From DAISLF01 sp964517345 (GTDB lineage Bacteria; Patescibacteriota; Gracilibacteria; Peribacterales; Peribacteraceae): DNA of 9,073 nt. Position 1 is the first letter of the stretch; each line of letters opens with the position of its first letter. Where the stretch lies: the NCBI GenBank assembly GCA_964517345.1, contig CAZFBZ010000052.1, positions 1 through 9,073 on the forward strand, read 5' to 3'. The notes under the pieces were generated by a model, which saw only the letters and a program-made list of their open reading frames with translations, had not been told where the DNA came from and searched no databases. Shown here in pieces: positions 1 through 5,715 of this stretch. A program made the position numbers and the translations under genes.

Positions 1-53
1 GCGTCTGCATGGCATGCAGAAGGTCAGGGGTTCAAGTCCCCTCAGCTCCACCA
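1..53 (+). tRNA. tRNA-Ala (anticodon GGC), 3' part
   Basis: The 5' end is cut by the window edge. Visible parts are the anticodon stem TCTGC/GCAGA around the 7-base loop ATGGCAT, with anticodon GGC at loop positions 3-5 (reads alanine codon GCC), the T arm AGGGG-TTCAAGT-CCCCT at 26-42, the 3' acceptor strand CAGCTCC at 43-49, discriminator A50 and an encoded CCA at 51-53. The T loop begins TTC as expected. The D arm and the 5' acceptor strand are outside the window, so full cloverleaf pairing could not be checked. Confidence 0.93.
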
Positions 54-122
54 AGATCTTCGTCCAAGAGACGGCATTTTGGCGTGCCTATGATCAATGT
101 CAGACGTGGACTCCGCGGAAAG

Positions 123-150
123 TTGATTAATTGTTTTTTTATGTTATGAA
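123..150 (+). promoter_or_regulatory. Putative promoter of the 157-1791 gene
   Basis: TTGATT at 123-128 and TATGAA at 145-150 are separated by 16 bp. The -10-like hexamer ends six bases before the ATG at 157, so the transcript would start at or next to the start codon. The surrounding DNA is AT-rich, so chance -10-like words are expected and the call is tentative. Confidence 0.35.
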
Positions 151-156
151 TATCTT

Positions 157-1791
157 ATGAGTCCTGAAGTTAAGCCTGATGATAAAGAAAAAATTCGAAG
201 CGCCGTCGGCGGCTGCTTCGATGCAGAGGGCAAAGTTACTGACACAACCAGATTGCAAACACTGCGAACTGATTTTAAGAGAGAGTACTTGAACATCTAT
301 TCGGCAAGTCAGGTGGATGCGGTCATATCACAAGTTGGCATACAACGGGCAAGATTGCATCGAAAGTTACTACATGCTCCAACCACTCAGCCCGCAGAAG
401 GCACTCTAGATGAATCAGGCGGTCCAGAAATTACATCCGGTAATCAAGAGCTAACAACAGTAGAAACTGAGTTTCAATCTGCTGAGCCGATTGCGCAAAA
501 ATATACTACTGAAGAAGACTCTGTGGCTGAAGTCGAGGATTCTAATGATGACAAACCTAGTGCCTTATCTGGAGCAGAACATTTCGATTATGACTTCGAA
601 TCAAAAAGGAAATGGCGTACAAAATGGAAAGAGTTTTTAGATAGCAGGCTGCCGAAAAATTCACGAGCGAGGGGAGAGATGAAAGTACTCTGCTTACCGG
701 GGAAAAAATGCCTGGAGATTCCTCTCTATACGGAACTTGGCTTGAGGCCGGAAAATATCGTCGGCGTGGAGGGGGGAGATGAAGAAGCTCGCCAAGAGTT
801 TTTAATAAATGCACAAAGACTGGGAATACAGGTTCACTTGGGCGATCTCTTAGATTTTTGCAAAAAAAATAAAACTGAATTTGATGTTGTGAGTCTCGAC
901 TTTCCAGACATGATGGACAGCGACCATCTTAGTCTTTACGAAGAAGTACTTACAAAAAAGAAGTCCTGGGCCCTAGTTAATGAACTAGCTAAACGAGAGC
1001 GCAAACCAGTCTCAGCTTTTATTAAATTTTCCTCCGCGGTTTTCTCTGTAGAGGATATGATCGAACGCAAAGATTGGGATACCTTAGCTGATCTGATGAA
1101 CGCTGAAGAAGATGAGTTAACCGAAACTCTGATGCAGGCAAGAAACAAAGTTGCAATCCAACTATTTCTCGCAAAACTTGGAACGGGGAGAGTTGAAAAT
1201 CATTTGTCAGCTCGCGCTACGGATCTTTTTGAGTTGTTCAGGTCAGATCTCATGTTTACGGCGATGCGAGCAAGATTTGAGGTTCGGGACGAATTTGTAG
1301 AGCTGCTGCGACGCCTTGGATATGGCGGTCAGCGTTCGGAGTTCACGGGTACTTTGTTTAAAATGCTTATTGATTGGGGCACCTGGGGCCAGGTAATGCC
1401 AACAAATCTTGAGCAATACTATTACACTAATCCAAAACACTCTCCTTTCAATTCTTCTTTTGTAGAACTTGAGAGACCAATGGGAAGATATCGTAACGCA
1501 GAAGAGACTATTCATTTTATTATGGATGCTGTTATCCATAGGACAAATTGGCTGGCGGCTTCACCCACAGGCATGAGAGGCAAAGGTGCATTTGCTGTCA
1601 GAAGAGGAGCTTCTACAATCGATTCTTGGAGCAGAGTTAAAGAAACAGACGAACTACAATTTATTTCCGAAGGTAAGCGATTAAGTCGTGTTTCTATTAA
1701 GACTCTTTCCATGGATATTGGAGAGCTTTGGAGAGTTTATGAAAAACAAATTTATTCTGATGAAATGGAAAAGCGAACAAAAATCATCTGA
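157..1791 (+). CDS. Putative SAM-dependent methyltransferase-fold protein, AT-rich, likely acquired
   Basis: This gene encodes a 544-residue protein of unknown function. Residues 1-72 look helical and charged, and about 75-135 are an acidic, Ser/Thr/Glu-rich linker. From about 174 to 255 there is a Rossmann-like pattern resembling class I methyltransferases: strand plus loop VLCLPGKKCLEIP (177-189) as motif I, an acidic residue ending the second strand in IVGVEGGDE (201-209), GD at 229-230, and VVSLDFPD (244-251) in the place of a catalytic motif IV such as DPPY/NPPF. Residues 260-544 are mostly helical with no family I recognise. The start is the ATG at 157, with no Shine-Dalgarno but a -10-like word six bases upstream. 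The gene is visibly richer in A+T and in AGA, ATA and TTA codons than all its neighbours and sits directly after a tRNA gene, which suggests horizontal acquisition. The coding call is strong. The methyltransferase fold is an inference from pattern, and the substrate (DNA, RNA or protein) is unknown. Confidence 0.85.
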   Translation: MSPEVKPDDKEKIRSAVGGCFDAEGKVTDTTRLQTLRTDFKREYLNIYSASQVDAVISQVGIQRARLHRKLLHAPTTQPAEGTLDESGGPEITSGNQELTTVETEFQSAEPIAQKYTTEEDSVAEVEDSNDDKPSALSGAEHFDYDFESKRKWRTKWKEFLDSRLPKNSRARGEMKVLCLPGKKCLEIPLYTELGLRPENIVGVEGGDEEARQEFLINAQRLGIQVHLGDLLDFCKKNKTEFDVVSLDFPDMMDSDHLSLYEEVLTKKKSWALVNELAKRERKPVSAFIKFSSAVFSVEDMIERKDWDTLADLMNAEEDELTETLMQARNKVAIQLFLAKLGTGRVENHLSARATDLFELFRSDLMFTAMRARFEVRDEFVELLRRLGYGGQRSEFTGTLFKMLIDWGTWGQVMPTNLEQYYYTNPKHSPFNSSFVELERPMGRYRNAEETIHFIMDAVIHRTNWLAASPTGMRGKGAFAVRRGASTIDSWSRVKETDELQFISEGKRLSRVSIKTLSMDIGELWRVYEKQIYSDEMEKRTKII

Positions 1792-1810
1792 GCAGTAATT
1801 TTGAAGAAAA

Positions 1811-1828
1811 GCCCCGCTTGCGCGGGGC
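1811..1828 (-). terminator. Rho-independent terminator of the acidic secreted protein gene
   Basis: A perfect 7-bp stem GCCCCGC/GCGGGGC (1811-1817 and 1822-1828) closes a 4-base loop. Read on the minus strand it is followed by TTTTCTTC, a typical U-rich tail. It lies 24 bases beyond the stop codon of the minus-strand gene ending at 1852. On the plus strand no T-run follows the stem, so it probably does not terminate the 157-1791 gene efficiently. Confidence 0.8.
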
Positions 1829-1851
1829 CGTCTTGTCCGGAATTCCGGAAT

Positions 1852-2244
1852 TTAGAGATCCACGTCGACTCCGAGGTCGGTGGAGGACTCTGCATCCATC
1901 CTGATTTTGTCACACTCGTGATCGTCGTCGGACTTCTCGTCATCCGTGGCCTCAGCCTGGAGGGAAGAATCCGCCTGAACGGCGGCGACAGCCTGGGCAG
2001 TCGTATCAACGTCGTCGTTGTCATCAACGTCGGCCTGAGCGTCAGCTTGGACATCGGCATCCGCATCGACGCGGACAGCGTCGTCATCCTCGAGCGTCAC
2101 GGACGTATCCACGGAGGTCTCAAGACCGAGAAGGGCGCGGAAGCCGTCGTTGCTCTCGGCAAGGGCCGCGGGCATGGCGGCGAGAATCATCGCACCGGAC
2201 GCGGCGACCGCGACAAGGCGTTTGGACTGGAGAAGGGCATGCAT
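1852..2244 (-). CDS. Secreted, aspartate/alanine-rich acidic small protein
   Basis: This encodes a 130-residue protein I do not recognise. Residues 1-29 form a clear Sec signal peptide: basic n-region with K8 and R9, hydrophobic core 10-25, and a signal peptidase I site A-L-A at 27-29 followed by Glu. The mature part is very acidic and low-complexity, with alternating D-A-D-V and Q-A-D-A stretches at about 57-100 and a D-rich segment near 100-108, then one Cys in HECDK. Such composition suggests an extracellular, possibly cation-binding or disordered protein, but that is inference. The ATG at 2244 is chosen because it places the signal peptide correctly; an in-frame GTG at 2283 would add 13 residues before it. 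No Shine-Dalgarno is seen (the leader is T/C-rich). A terminator follows at 1811-1828. Third-position GC is high, like the housekeeping genes and unlike the gene to its left. Confidence 0.78.
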   Translation of the reverse strand: MHALLQSKRLVAVAASGAMILAAMPAALAESNDGFRALLGLETSVDTSVTLEDDDAVRVDADADVQADAQADVDDNDDVDTTAQAVAAVQADSSLQAEATDDEKSDDDHECDKIRMDAESSTDLGVDVDL

Positions 2245-2347
2245 AACAACAGAGGGAAGAAAACAAAACGTGCACTGCAGCACGCTATAGATGACGGTCT
2301 GAAGGGCGGAGTCTTACGTCTGTTTTTTTGGCTTCAGAATACTGTTT

Positions 2348-3010
2348 TCAGCGATGCAATGCCCGGTAAATCAGGTACGAATGGATGACGGGCAGCAGGA
2401 CCATCACGAACATCAGGGCCAGGAACACCCACAGGAACGCGACGGGCGGAAACAGGAGCGCCTGGACGACGATCAGCGCGCCGCCGGCCATCCAGATGCG
2501 CGATGCCAGCGCGTGCGTGCGACGCCAGACCTCGGGGTCCGAAAGCGTCCACGGCGTGCGGATGCCGATGAAATACGTGGGCTTGAGCTTGGTGAAGGAC
2601 GCGCCCATGAGCGCGAGCAGGACGCCGACGCCGGCGAGGATCCACCGGCCGAGATCGCCAGCGAGTTCCGGACGGAGCGCGGAAAGCAGTTGGATGCAGA
2701 AGACGTATCCGAAGAACGCGACAAGCAATAGCTGCATCGCCTCCCATGTCACGCGGAATGCCTCGTAGTTCTCGCGCTTGGGATCGATGCGCAAAAGCAG
2801 CGGCAAGAGCAGTGACAGCAGCAGCGCGATGCCCGGCAGGAGCCAGATGCTCTGTTTGCTCATCCATCCGTCGACGGTACCGTCGAGCGACCAGTGCGAT
2901 GGAATGCTCTCCGGCAGCCGCGGAAGCGCCCAGAGCGCCACGGCGAGCATGGCGAGCAGCAGGATGATCTGGAGGATACGGAACGGCGAGAGGCGGGAGA
3001 GCGACGTCAT
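2348..3010 (-). CDS. SdpI/DUF1648-family multi-pass membrane protein
   Basis: This encodes a 220-residue protein with about six membrane segments (roughly 12-31, 54-73, 92-113, 121-140, 172-188 and 189-208). The loop after the first segment contains ESIPSHWSLDGTVDGWMSK (34-52), the IP-x-HW-x-x-x-G-x-x-D-G-W pattern of DUF1648. After the fourth segment comes YFIGIRTPWTLSDPEVWRR (146-164), which closely follows the SdpI signature. In Bacillus subtilis SdpI gives immunity to the SdpC killing factor and acts with a regulator; most family members are uncharacterised, and no sdpC- or sdpR-like gene is visible nearby. The ATG at 3010 is preferred over upstream in-frame starts because a promoter-like pair (TTGCGT, 16 bp, GATACT) ends seven bases before it. 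It is transcribed divergently from purE. I am confident of the family; the immunity role is not implied. Confidence 0.9.
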   Translation of the reverse strand: MTSLSRLSPFRILQIILLLAMLAVALWALPRLPESIPSHWSLDGTVDGWMSKQSIWLLPGIALLLSLLLPLLLRIDPKRENYEAFRVTWEAMQLLLVAFFGYVFCIQLLSALRPELAGDLGRWILAGVGVLLALMGASFTKLKPTYFIGIRTPWTLSDPEVWRRTHALASRIWMAGGALIVVQALLFPPVAFLWVFLALMFVMVLLPVIHSYLIYRALHR

Positions 3011-3017
3011 ACCCGCC

Positions 3018-3045
3018 AGTATCGTCCTCGCGCGGATAGACGCAA
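3018..3045 (-). promoter_or_regulatory. Promoter of the SdpI-like gene, leaderless geometry
   Basis: On the minus strand TTGCGT (3045-3040) and GATACT (3023-3018) are separated by 16 bp, and the -10 ends seven bases before the ATG at 3010. No Shine-Dalgarno could fit in the resulting transcript, so a leaderless mRNA is predicted. Confidence 0.55.
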
Positions 3046-3049
3046 CCCG

Positions 3050-3076
3050 TTGCGCGCGGAATTCTTGCGCTATACT
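3050..3076 (+). promoter_or_regulatory. Promoter of purE-udg
   Basis: TATACT at 3071-3076 is a good -10, with TTGCGC at 3050-3055 as a possible -35 at a short 15-bp spacing. The start site would fall near 3083, leaving about 20 bases of pyrimidine-rich leader without a Shine-Dalgarno before the ATG at 3103. The -35 sits back to back with that of the divergent gene, in an inverted repeat. Confidence 0.55.
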
Positions 3077-3102
3077 CGCTGCACTTCCCTTCTCCCGCAC
3101 CT

Positions 3103-3558
3103 ATGAGCATCCGCATTCTCCTCGGTTCCAGCTCGGACATGGAACACGCCCGCATCATCGAGGACTTCGCCGAAGAGTACGGCGTGAAGACGCGTATAAC
3201 CGTCGCGTCGGCGCACAAAGTGCCGGAGATGGTCGTGAAGCTGGTGGAGGACATCAACGCACTGACGGAACCCACCGTGGTCATCACGATCGTCGGCATG
3301 AGCAACGGCCTCGGCGGCGTCGTGGCCGGCGGCTGCGTGCATCCGGTGATCTCCTGCCCCGCCTTCAAGGACCACGCGGACTACCTCGTGAACATTCATT
3401 CCAGCGTGCAGATGCCCTCGGACGTCCCCGCGATGACCGTCATTCATCCCAAAAACGCCGCGCTTGCCGCTCTGCGCATCCTCGCAGAATCCGACGACAA
3501 GCTCCGCGCGAAGCTGCTCAAGCGCATCAAGGACCTCAAGGCCACCTACAAGCTCTGA
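3103..3558 (+). CDS. purE: N5-CAIR mutase / AIR carboxylase PurE, class II-like
   Basis: This is a full-length 151-residue PurE, which carboxylates aminoimidazole ribonucleotide in cytosolic purine synthesis. Visible landmarks are the N-terminal strand and phosphate-binding loop ILLGSSSDMEHA (5-16), SAHK at 36-39 (catalytic-site histidine region), GMSNGLGGVVAGG (65-77), PVISCP (81-86) and SVQMPSDVPAMTV (101-113). The sequences SAHK, SNGLG and PVISCP resemble the class II enzymes (animal PAICS domain, Treponema denticola PurE), which use CO2 directly. Class I bacterial PurE instead has SAHR and a GGAAHLPG loop and needs PurK. The ATG at 3103 follows a -10 TATACT. The stop is separated from the next start by only two bases, so the two genes form an operon. 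PurE is certain; the class II assignment rests on these motifs. Confidence 0.95.
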   Translation: MSIRILLGSSSDMEHARIIEDFAEEYGVKTRITVASAHKVPEMVVKLVEDINALTEPTVVITIVGMSNGLGGVVAGGCVHPVISCPAFKDHADYLVNIHSSVQMPSDVPAMTVIHPKNAALAALRILAESDDKLRAKLLKRIKDLKATYKL

Positions 3559-3560
3559 TT

Positions 3561-4124
3561 ATGGCGCACCTCACCCTCGACACGCTGCGCGACGGACTCA
3601 AGGCCTGGAAGGGCTGCGAGCTCCACAAGACCGCGACGCAGGCCGTGCTCGGCGAGGGGAACCCCAAAGCCGAGGTCATGTTCATCGGCGAGGCGCCGGG
3701 ACAGAAAGAGGATGAACTCGGCCGTCCGTTTGTCGGCGCCGCGGGACAGTTTTTGGATGAGTTGCTCGGCACGATCGGCCTGAAGCGCGCGGACGTGTAC
3801 ATCAGCAACGTGGTCAAATACCGCCCGCCGCAGAACCGCGACCCGACGCCGGAGGAGAAGGAGCAGTGCATGCCCTGGCTGATGCTGGAGATCGCGCTGA
3901 TCCGCCCTAAGGTGATTGTGCCGCTCGGCCGCCACGCGCTCGGGCATTTCTTTTCCAAACTCAGCATTACGGAAGGACACGGCAAGCCCCAGCAGCTCAC
4001 GGCGGACGTGACGGTGTTTCCGATCTATCACCCGGCAGCCGCGCTCCATAACGGCGGACTGCGCCAGTCGCTCTACGATGATTTTAAGGCACTCGGCGAG
4101 TATCTGAAGAACCTCAAGAAGTGA
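3561..4124 (+). CDS. Family 4-like uracil-DNA glycosylase with two Fe-S cysteines missing
   Basis: This encodes a 187-residue glycosylase that removes uracil from DNA for base excision repair. Family landmarks are VLGEGNPKAEVMFIGEAPG (29-47) with the GEAPG-x-x-ED water-activating motif, GRPFVGAAGQFLDELL (54-69), VYISNVVKYRPP (79-90), LGRHAL (122-127) and YHPAAAL (156-162) as the second catalytic motif. Length matches family 4 (about 190-220). Family 4 enzymes bind a 4Fe-4S cluster through four cysteines (CxxC near the N-terminus, C in VKCRPP, and one about 16 residues later). Here C19 and C103 remain, but the first position is Trp16 and the third is Tyr87, so a normal cluster cannot form. The ATG at 3561 lies two bases after the purE stop, with no Shine-Dalgarno, which suggests coupled translation. 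An upstream open frame to 2778 is not coding, as it crosses other genes. Confidence 0.92.
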   Translation: MAHLTLDTLRDGLKAWKGCELHKTATQAVLGEGNPKAEVMFIGEAPGQKEDELGRPFVGAAGQFLDELLGTIGLKRADVYISNVVKYRPPQNRDPTPEEKEQCMPWLMLEIALIRPKVIVPLGRHALGHFFSKLSITEGHGKPQQLTADVTVFPIYHPAAALHNGGLRQSLYDDFKALGEYLKNLKK

Positions 4125-4181
4125 CGTCGCTCCAGACCACAGAGCGCGCCGGGACGGAAGGATGAACGGCGGCCGGACCGC

Positions 4182-4187
4182 TATACT
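4182..4187 (+). promoter_or_regulatory. -10 element before the small membrane protein gene
   Basis: TATACT, identical to the purE -10 and in the same GC-TATACT context, ends six bases before the GTG start at 4194. That would place the transcription start on the start codon. No convincing -35 is seen at 16-18 bp upstream. Confidence 0.5.
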
Positions 4188-4193
4188 GCAGAC

Positions 4194-4556
4194 GTGACCT
4201 CGCTGCTGTTCGGTATCATCGTCTCGGCTCTCCTCTCCACCACTTCGCTGCTCGTGGTGCTCTTGCGCGTGAGCCCGTTGAGCGCGCCGGGGCAGGCCAT
4301 CCCGGCATTCTTCGTGAGTCTGTTCTTAAGCATCAGCTCGATCGGGACGCTGGCGTTTTACTTCCTGTGGCGGACCCTGCCGATCCACACGTGGGACATA
4401 GGCAAGCTGCTGGGCATCTCGGTGCGCCAGGGGCTGATGCTCGGGCTGGGCACGGTCATCATGGTGCTCTTCCATCTGCTGGGGCTTTTGAGCTGGTGGA
4501 TCGCGATTTTGATCTATGCGGTCTTCGTTCTGATCGAGCTGGCGCTCAATTCCTGA
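4194..4556 (+). CDS. Small integral membrane protein, unknown function
   Basis: This encodes a 120-residue, very hydrophobic protein with a GTG start. About four membrane segments are visible: roughly 4-25, 34-58, 78-96 and 97-118. A short polar stretch (LPIHTWDIGKLLGISVRQG, about 62-80) joins the second and third. It has no charged active-site pattern, no Cys pair and no family I recognise. The GTG at 4194 is chosen because it opens the first membrane segment and lies six bases after a -10 TATACT, with no Shine-Dalgarno. It lies 69 bases after the glycosylase gene and 49 bases before pheS, and the next gene has its own promoter-like sequence, so co-transcription is possible but not required. 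Coding potential is good: GC-rich third positions and an uninterrupted membrane-protein pattern. Confidence 0.8.
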   Translation: MTSLLFGIIVSALLSTTSLLVVLLRVSPLSAPGQAIPAFFVSLFLSISSIGTLAFYFLWRTLPIHTWDIGKLLGISVRQGLMLGLGTVIMVLFHLLGLLSWWIAILIYAVFVLIELALNS

Positions 4557-4570
4557 GACCCGAAGAGGGA

Positions 4571-4598
4571 TTCAATTTGGCCCGCCTTGAGGTATGCT
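4571..4598 (+). promoter_or_regulatory. Putative promoter of pheS, leaderless geometry
   Basis: TTCAAT at 4571-4576 and TATGCT at 4593-4598 have a 16-bp spacer. The -10 ends seven bases before the ATG at 4606. The ATG inside TATGCT (4594) is in frame with pheS but would fall inside the promoter, which is why 4606 is preferred as the start. Confidence 0.5.
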
Positions 4599-4605
4599 TG
4601 CGCCC

Positions 4606-5643
4606 ATGACGGACGCTTCTTCGCTGGCAGAACTGGCTCGGAAGATCGATGGCGCGCAGACGCCGGCCGAACTCGATGCCCTGGAACAGGACATCTTCGG
4701 CCGCAAGCACGGCGCGCTGACGACCGCGATGAAGGCACTCCAGAGCCTCTCGCCGGATGAGAAGGCAGCGAAAGGCAAAGAGCTGAACTCCTTGAAACAG
4801 GATCTGACGGATAAGCTCGCCGCCCGCCGCGACGCACTGAACACCGCCGCCCGCGGATCGCTCGGCACCGAGGACCGGCTGGACGTAACGCTTTCGCTGC
4901 CCGACAGCCACCGCGGACACCTGCATCTGATCCCCGAGTTCATCCGCCAGGTGGAGGAGGTCTTCGGACGCATGGGTTTTGACGTCGCTGACGGTCCCGA
5001 AGTGGAGAGCGAGGAACTGAACTTCAATCTGCTGAATATCCCCGCCACGCATCCCGCGCGCGACTCGCAGGACACGTTCTGGATCAAGCCGCCCGAGGGG
5101 GTGCCGGAAGAGACCGATCCCAACCAGCGCTTCGTGCTGCGCACGCATACGTCGCCGGTGCAGGTGCGCTTCATGCAGGAACATGAGCCGCCCATCCGCA
5201 TCATCTGTCCGGGACGCGTGTACCGCAAAGACGCCGACGCGACGCACTCGCCGATGTTCCATCAGTTTGAGGGACTCATGATCGGCAAGGACGTGTCGCT
5301 GGCGAACATGAAGGCCGTGATGATGACCGCCATCCGCGAGCTTATCTCGCCGACCGCCGAATTCCGCTTCCGCACGGGCTTCTTCCCGTTCGTCGAGCCG
5401 GGACTTGAAGTGGATATGCGCTGGCAGGGCGATGAATCCAAGAGCCGCGAGGGCCGCTGGCTGGAGATCGCGGGCTGCGGCATGGTGCATCCGAATGTGC
5501 TGAAAAACTGCGGCGTCGATCCGGAGAAATGGCAGGGCTTCGCGTTCGGCTTCGGCGTGGAACGCATGATCATGATCAAGCACCAGATCCCCGACCTTCG
5601 CTCGTTCTACCACGGCGATCTGCGGTTCCTGAGCCAGTTCTGA
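4606..5643 (+). CDS. pheS: Phenylalanyl-tRNA synthetase alpha subunit
   Basis: This 345-residue class II synthetase subunit charges tRNA-Phe in the cytosol as part of a PheS2PheT2 complex. Residues 1-85 form the N-terminal helical hairpin that binds tRNA. The catalytic domain follows, with motif 1 around HPARDSQDTFW (149-159), substrate-site HTSPVQVRFM (181-190), motif 2 PGRVYRKDADATHSPMFHQ (202-220) with FEGL after it, PFVEPGLEVDM (261-271) and motif 3 GFGVERMIMIKHQIPDLR (315-332). Length is normal. The ATG at 4606 (MTDASS) is preferred over an in-frame ATG at 4594 that lies in the -10 element. Unusually, pheT does not follow: the gene is closed by a hairpin at 5657-5696 and then meets a minus-strand gene. 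pheT must be elsewhere in the genome. Confidence 0.97.
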   Translation: MTDASSLAELARKIDGAQTPAELDALEQDIFGRKHGALTTAMKALQSLSPDEKAAKGKELNSLKQDLTDKLAARRDALNTAARGSLGTEDRLDVTLSLPDSHRGHLHLIPEFIRQVEEVFGRMGFDVADGPEVESEELNFNLLNIPATHPARDSQDTFWIKPPEGVPEETDPNQRFVLRTHTSPVQVRFMQEHEPPIRIICPGRVYRKDADATHSPMFHQFEGLMIGKDVSLANMKAVMMTAIRELISPTAEFRFRTGFFPFVEPGLEVDMRWQGDESKSREGRWLEIAGCGMVHPNVLKNCGVDPEKWQGFAFGFGVERMIMIKHQIPDLRSFYHGDLRFLSQF

Positions 5644-5656
5644 CGAGCGCAGAGCA

Positions 5657-5696
5657 AAGCGCCCGCTCCCTCAGAACGAGAGAGCAGGCAGCGCTT
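5657..5696. terminator. Bidirectional hairpin between pheS and the minus-strand surface-type gene
   Basis: The outer stem is AAGCGC (5657-5662) with GCGCTT (5691-5696). The inner 8-bp stem is GCTCCCTC (5665-5672) with GAGAGAGC (5678-5685), with one G-T pair and a 5-base loop. Plus-strand reading continues TTCTTG-like bases, while minus-strand reading ends GCGCTTTGC. It sits 13 bases after the pheS stop and 19 bases beyond the stop of the convergent gene, so it can serve both. The U-tract is poor. Confidence 0.55.
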
Positions 5697-5715
5697 CTTG
5701 ATGTGCAGAGCCCGA

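Noticed and set aside
1..1860. Possible integrated element using the tRNA-Ala 3' end as attachment site
   Set aside because: No second copy of the tRNA 3' sequence was found to the right of the AT-rich gene and no integrase is present. A lone transferred gene is all that can be said.
2294..2329. T-run of seven at 2323-2329 as a plus-strand terminator
   Set aside because: Only a weak GACG/CGTC stem with a very large loop precedes it, and no plus-strand gene ends nearby.
2778..3560. Long plus-strand open frame running into the glycosylase gene
   Set aside because: It crosses the SdpI-like gene antisense and the purE gene out of frame. Its translation there is Arg/Ser-rich with no domain, typical of a shadow in GC-rich DNA.
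4546..5613. Minus-strand open frame of 355 codons opposite pheS
   Set aside because: It is antisense to an unmistakable pheS and is His/Arg-rich without a domain pattern.
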